In this document: positions 63,425-64,000 of the stretch, piece by piece | How positions within the stretch are numbered: the stretch's first letter is position 1 | How the letters are laid out: every line of letters starts with the position of its first letter | Assembly (NCBI RefSeq): GCF_009834875.1 | Contig: NZ_WVHT01000002.1 | Location: 186,001-250,000 of the forward strand | Direction of reading: 5' to 3' | From: Hufsiella arboris | GTDB taxonomy: Bacteria > Bacteroidota > Bacteroidia > Sphingobacteriales > Sphingobacteriaceae | Length of the DNA: 64,000 nucleotides | Notes under the pieces: model-generated | Told to the model about the DNA's origin: nothing | Database searches by the model: none | The model's input: only the letters and a program-made list of their open reading frames with translations | Program-made: the position numbers and the translations under genes

Positions 63425-64000
63425 TTATTTATTGTTTATCACTTGCAGGGATAGTTTGGTGCTGTCGGTCTTAGCGCGCAGTCCCTTCGCCAGTATGGTA
63501 TAAATTTTTCCTTTTTCAATTTTTACTTTTTCAATTCTTGCCAGTACTTCGGTTTTCCCGTTCTCACGAATTTCAAAAGTCTTCTCAGTGCCGGGTGCTG
63601 CCGTTGAAAAGGCTGACGTTTTCTTAAAATCAGCTTTTTTTACAAAGAGCGTGTCGGTACCGGAGATGTTCAGGTCGAGACTTCCGGCGTCAGGACTCAG
63701 GTTGATAAAGCGGATTTTAGCCTGATCCGTCTTAGGATCTGATAGGTCGTCTTCGGTTAATAAGGTGCTTTCTTTCGAGGGTACGTCGACAACGAAAAGC
63801 GAGTAATAGGTGCCGTTCTTTAACGCATTAGTCGATTTTGCAAATTGCCTGGTTGAATCTTTTTTGGTAACACTGAATTCATAACTTCCTGACTGTATAA
63901 CTCCGTATGCAAGGGCTGTTCCGTAAGTCAGCCGTGCATGGTTGGCTTTAGAGCCGTTAATGACGAAAGTCAGTTCGGACGTGCCGGGAGCTGCATGTAC
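63425..64000 (-). CDS. DUF4397 domain lipoprotein (right copy, N-terminus outside window)
   Basis: 191 codons of the C-terminal part are present, ending at TAA 63427-63425, in the same frame as the left copy at 45255-45962. About 44 N-terminal residues, including the lipobox, lie beyond the right edge. The repeat therefore continues past 64000 and its true right border cannot be set here. Confidence 0.85.
   Translation of the reverse strand, partial: VHAAPGTSELTFVINGSKANHARLTYGTALAYGVIQSGSYEFSVTKKDSTRQFAKSTNALKNGTYYSLFVVDVPSKESTLLTEDDLSDPKTDQAKIRFINLSPDAGSLDLNISGTDTLFVKKADFKKTSAFSTAAPGTEKTFEIRENGKTEVLARIEKVKIEKGKIYTILAKGLRAKTDSTKLSLQVINNK

Larger units (their letters stand above)
60909..64000. 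repeat. Right copy of the direct segmental duplication
   Basis: Same gene order as 42855-45984 with an intact RpoD-like gene. The N-terminal part of that gene (60777-60908) has no counterpart at the left copy. The copy is cut by the window edge. Confidence 0.9.

Noticed and set aside
1-64000. tRNA, rRNA or CRISPR arrays
   Set aside because: No cloverleaf-like segments, rRNA-like stretches or regularly spaced short repeats were recognised on reading both strands; a dedicated scan was not possible.

Overview
The window looks like a chromosome segment of a Bacteroidota bacterium, most likely of the Sphingobacteriaceae (Mucilaginibacter/Pedobacter type). The support is promoters with the TAnnTTTG -7 box, a TonB-dependent receptor with an N-terminal carboxypeptidase-regulatory-like domain, paired M16 peptidases, a DUF4296 lipoprotein, a BfmA/DUF5712/TraG mobilization set, and few Shine-Dalgarno sequences. 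Naming the family is inference. I found no rRNA, tRNA or CRISPR array.

Positions 1-38.4 kb are core-like. In order they hold: a partial adenine deaminase (minus), two M16 peptidases, guaB, an AT-rich lipoprotein, a HAD/CAT-like pair, a TonB receptor preceded by a tiny ORF with four consecutive Cys codons, a LOG-family protein, a VOC/cupin pair, an M19 dipeptidase and a membrane acyltransferase-like protein. Next comes a phenylalanine/tyrosine catabolic cluster (15.7-23.4 kb: scoA-scoB-FAH-flavin reductase-like-hmgA-hppD-phenylalanine hydroxylase), which runs Phe to Tyr to 4-hydroxyphenylpyruvate to homogentisate to fumarate plus acetoacetate and activates acetoacetate with CoA. Then come thrS-infC-rpmI-rplT, a fatty acid hydroxylase, a GMC oxidoreductase with its small subunit, a peroxiredoxin, a cold-shock protein, a minus-strand operon (yggS-GNAT-aspartate kinase-methyltransferase), a DUF4296 lipoprotein and mutS2.

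Positions 38.4-64 kb are accessory. They hold three toxin-like proteins: an aegerolysin-like protein with five tandem repeats, a zinc-metallopeptidase-like protein with a long hydrophobic core, and a cholesterol-dependent-cytolysin-like protein next to an AraC regulator. They also hold a frameshifted adenylate cyclase, an MFS transporter and a mobilization module (excisionase-like HTH, oriT-like inverted repeats, BfmA, DUF5712 relaxase, TraG-type coupling protein) beside an integrase C-terminal relic. An Lrp-type regulator lies next to one open frame that joins fructose-1,6-bisphosphatase to ATP-dependent PEP carboxykinase.

A block of about 3 kb (RpoD-like sigma, membrane-anchored beta-barrel protein, ECF-like sigma, DUF4397 lipoprotein) occurs twice as direct repeats about 18.1 kb apart (42.86-45.98 and 60.92-64.0 kb) and brackets the mobilization module. 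In the left copy the RpoD-like gene is a pseudogene.

Two A7/T7 homopolymers decide gene structure: one breaks the cyclase and one creates the FBPase-PEPCK fusion. Both should be checked against reads before any biological reading.
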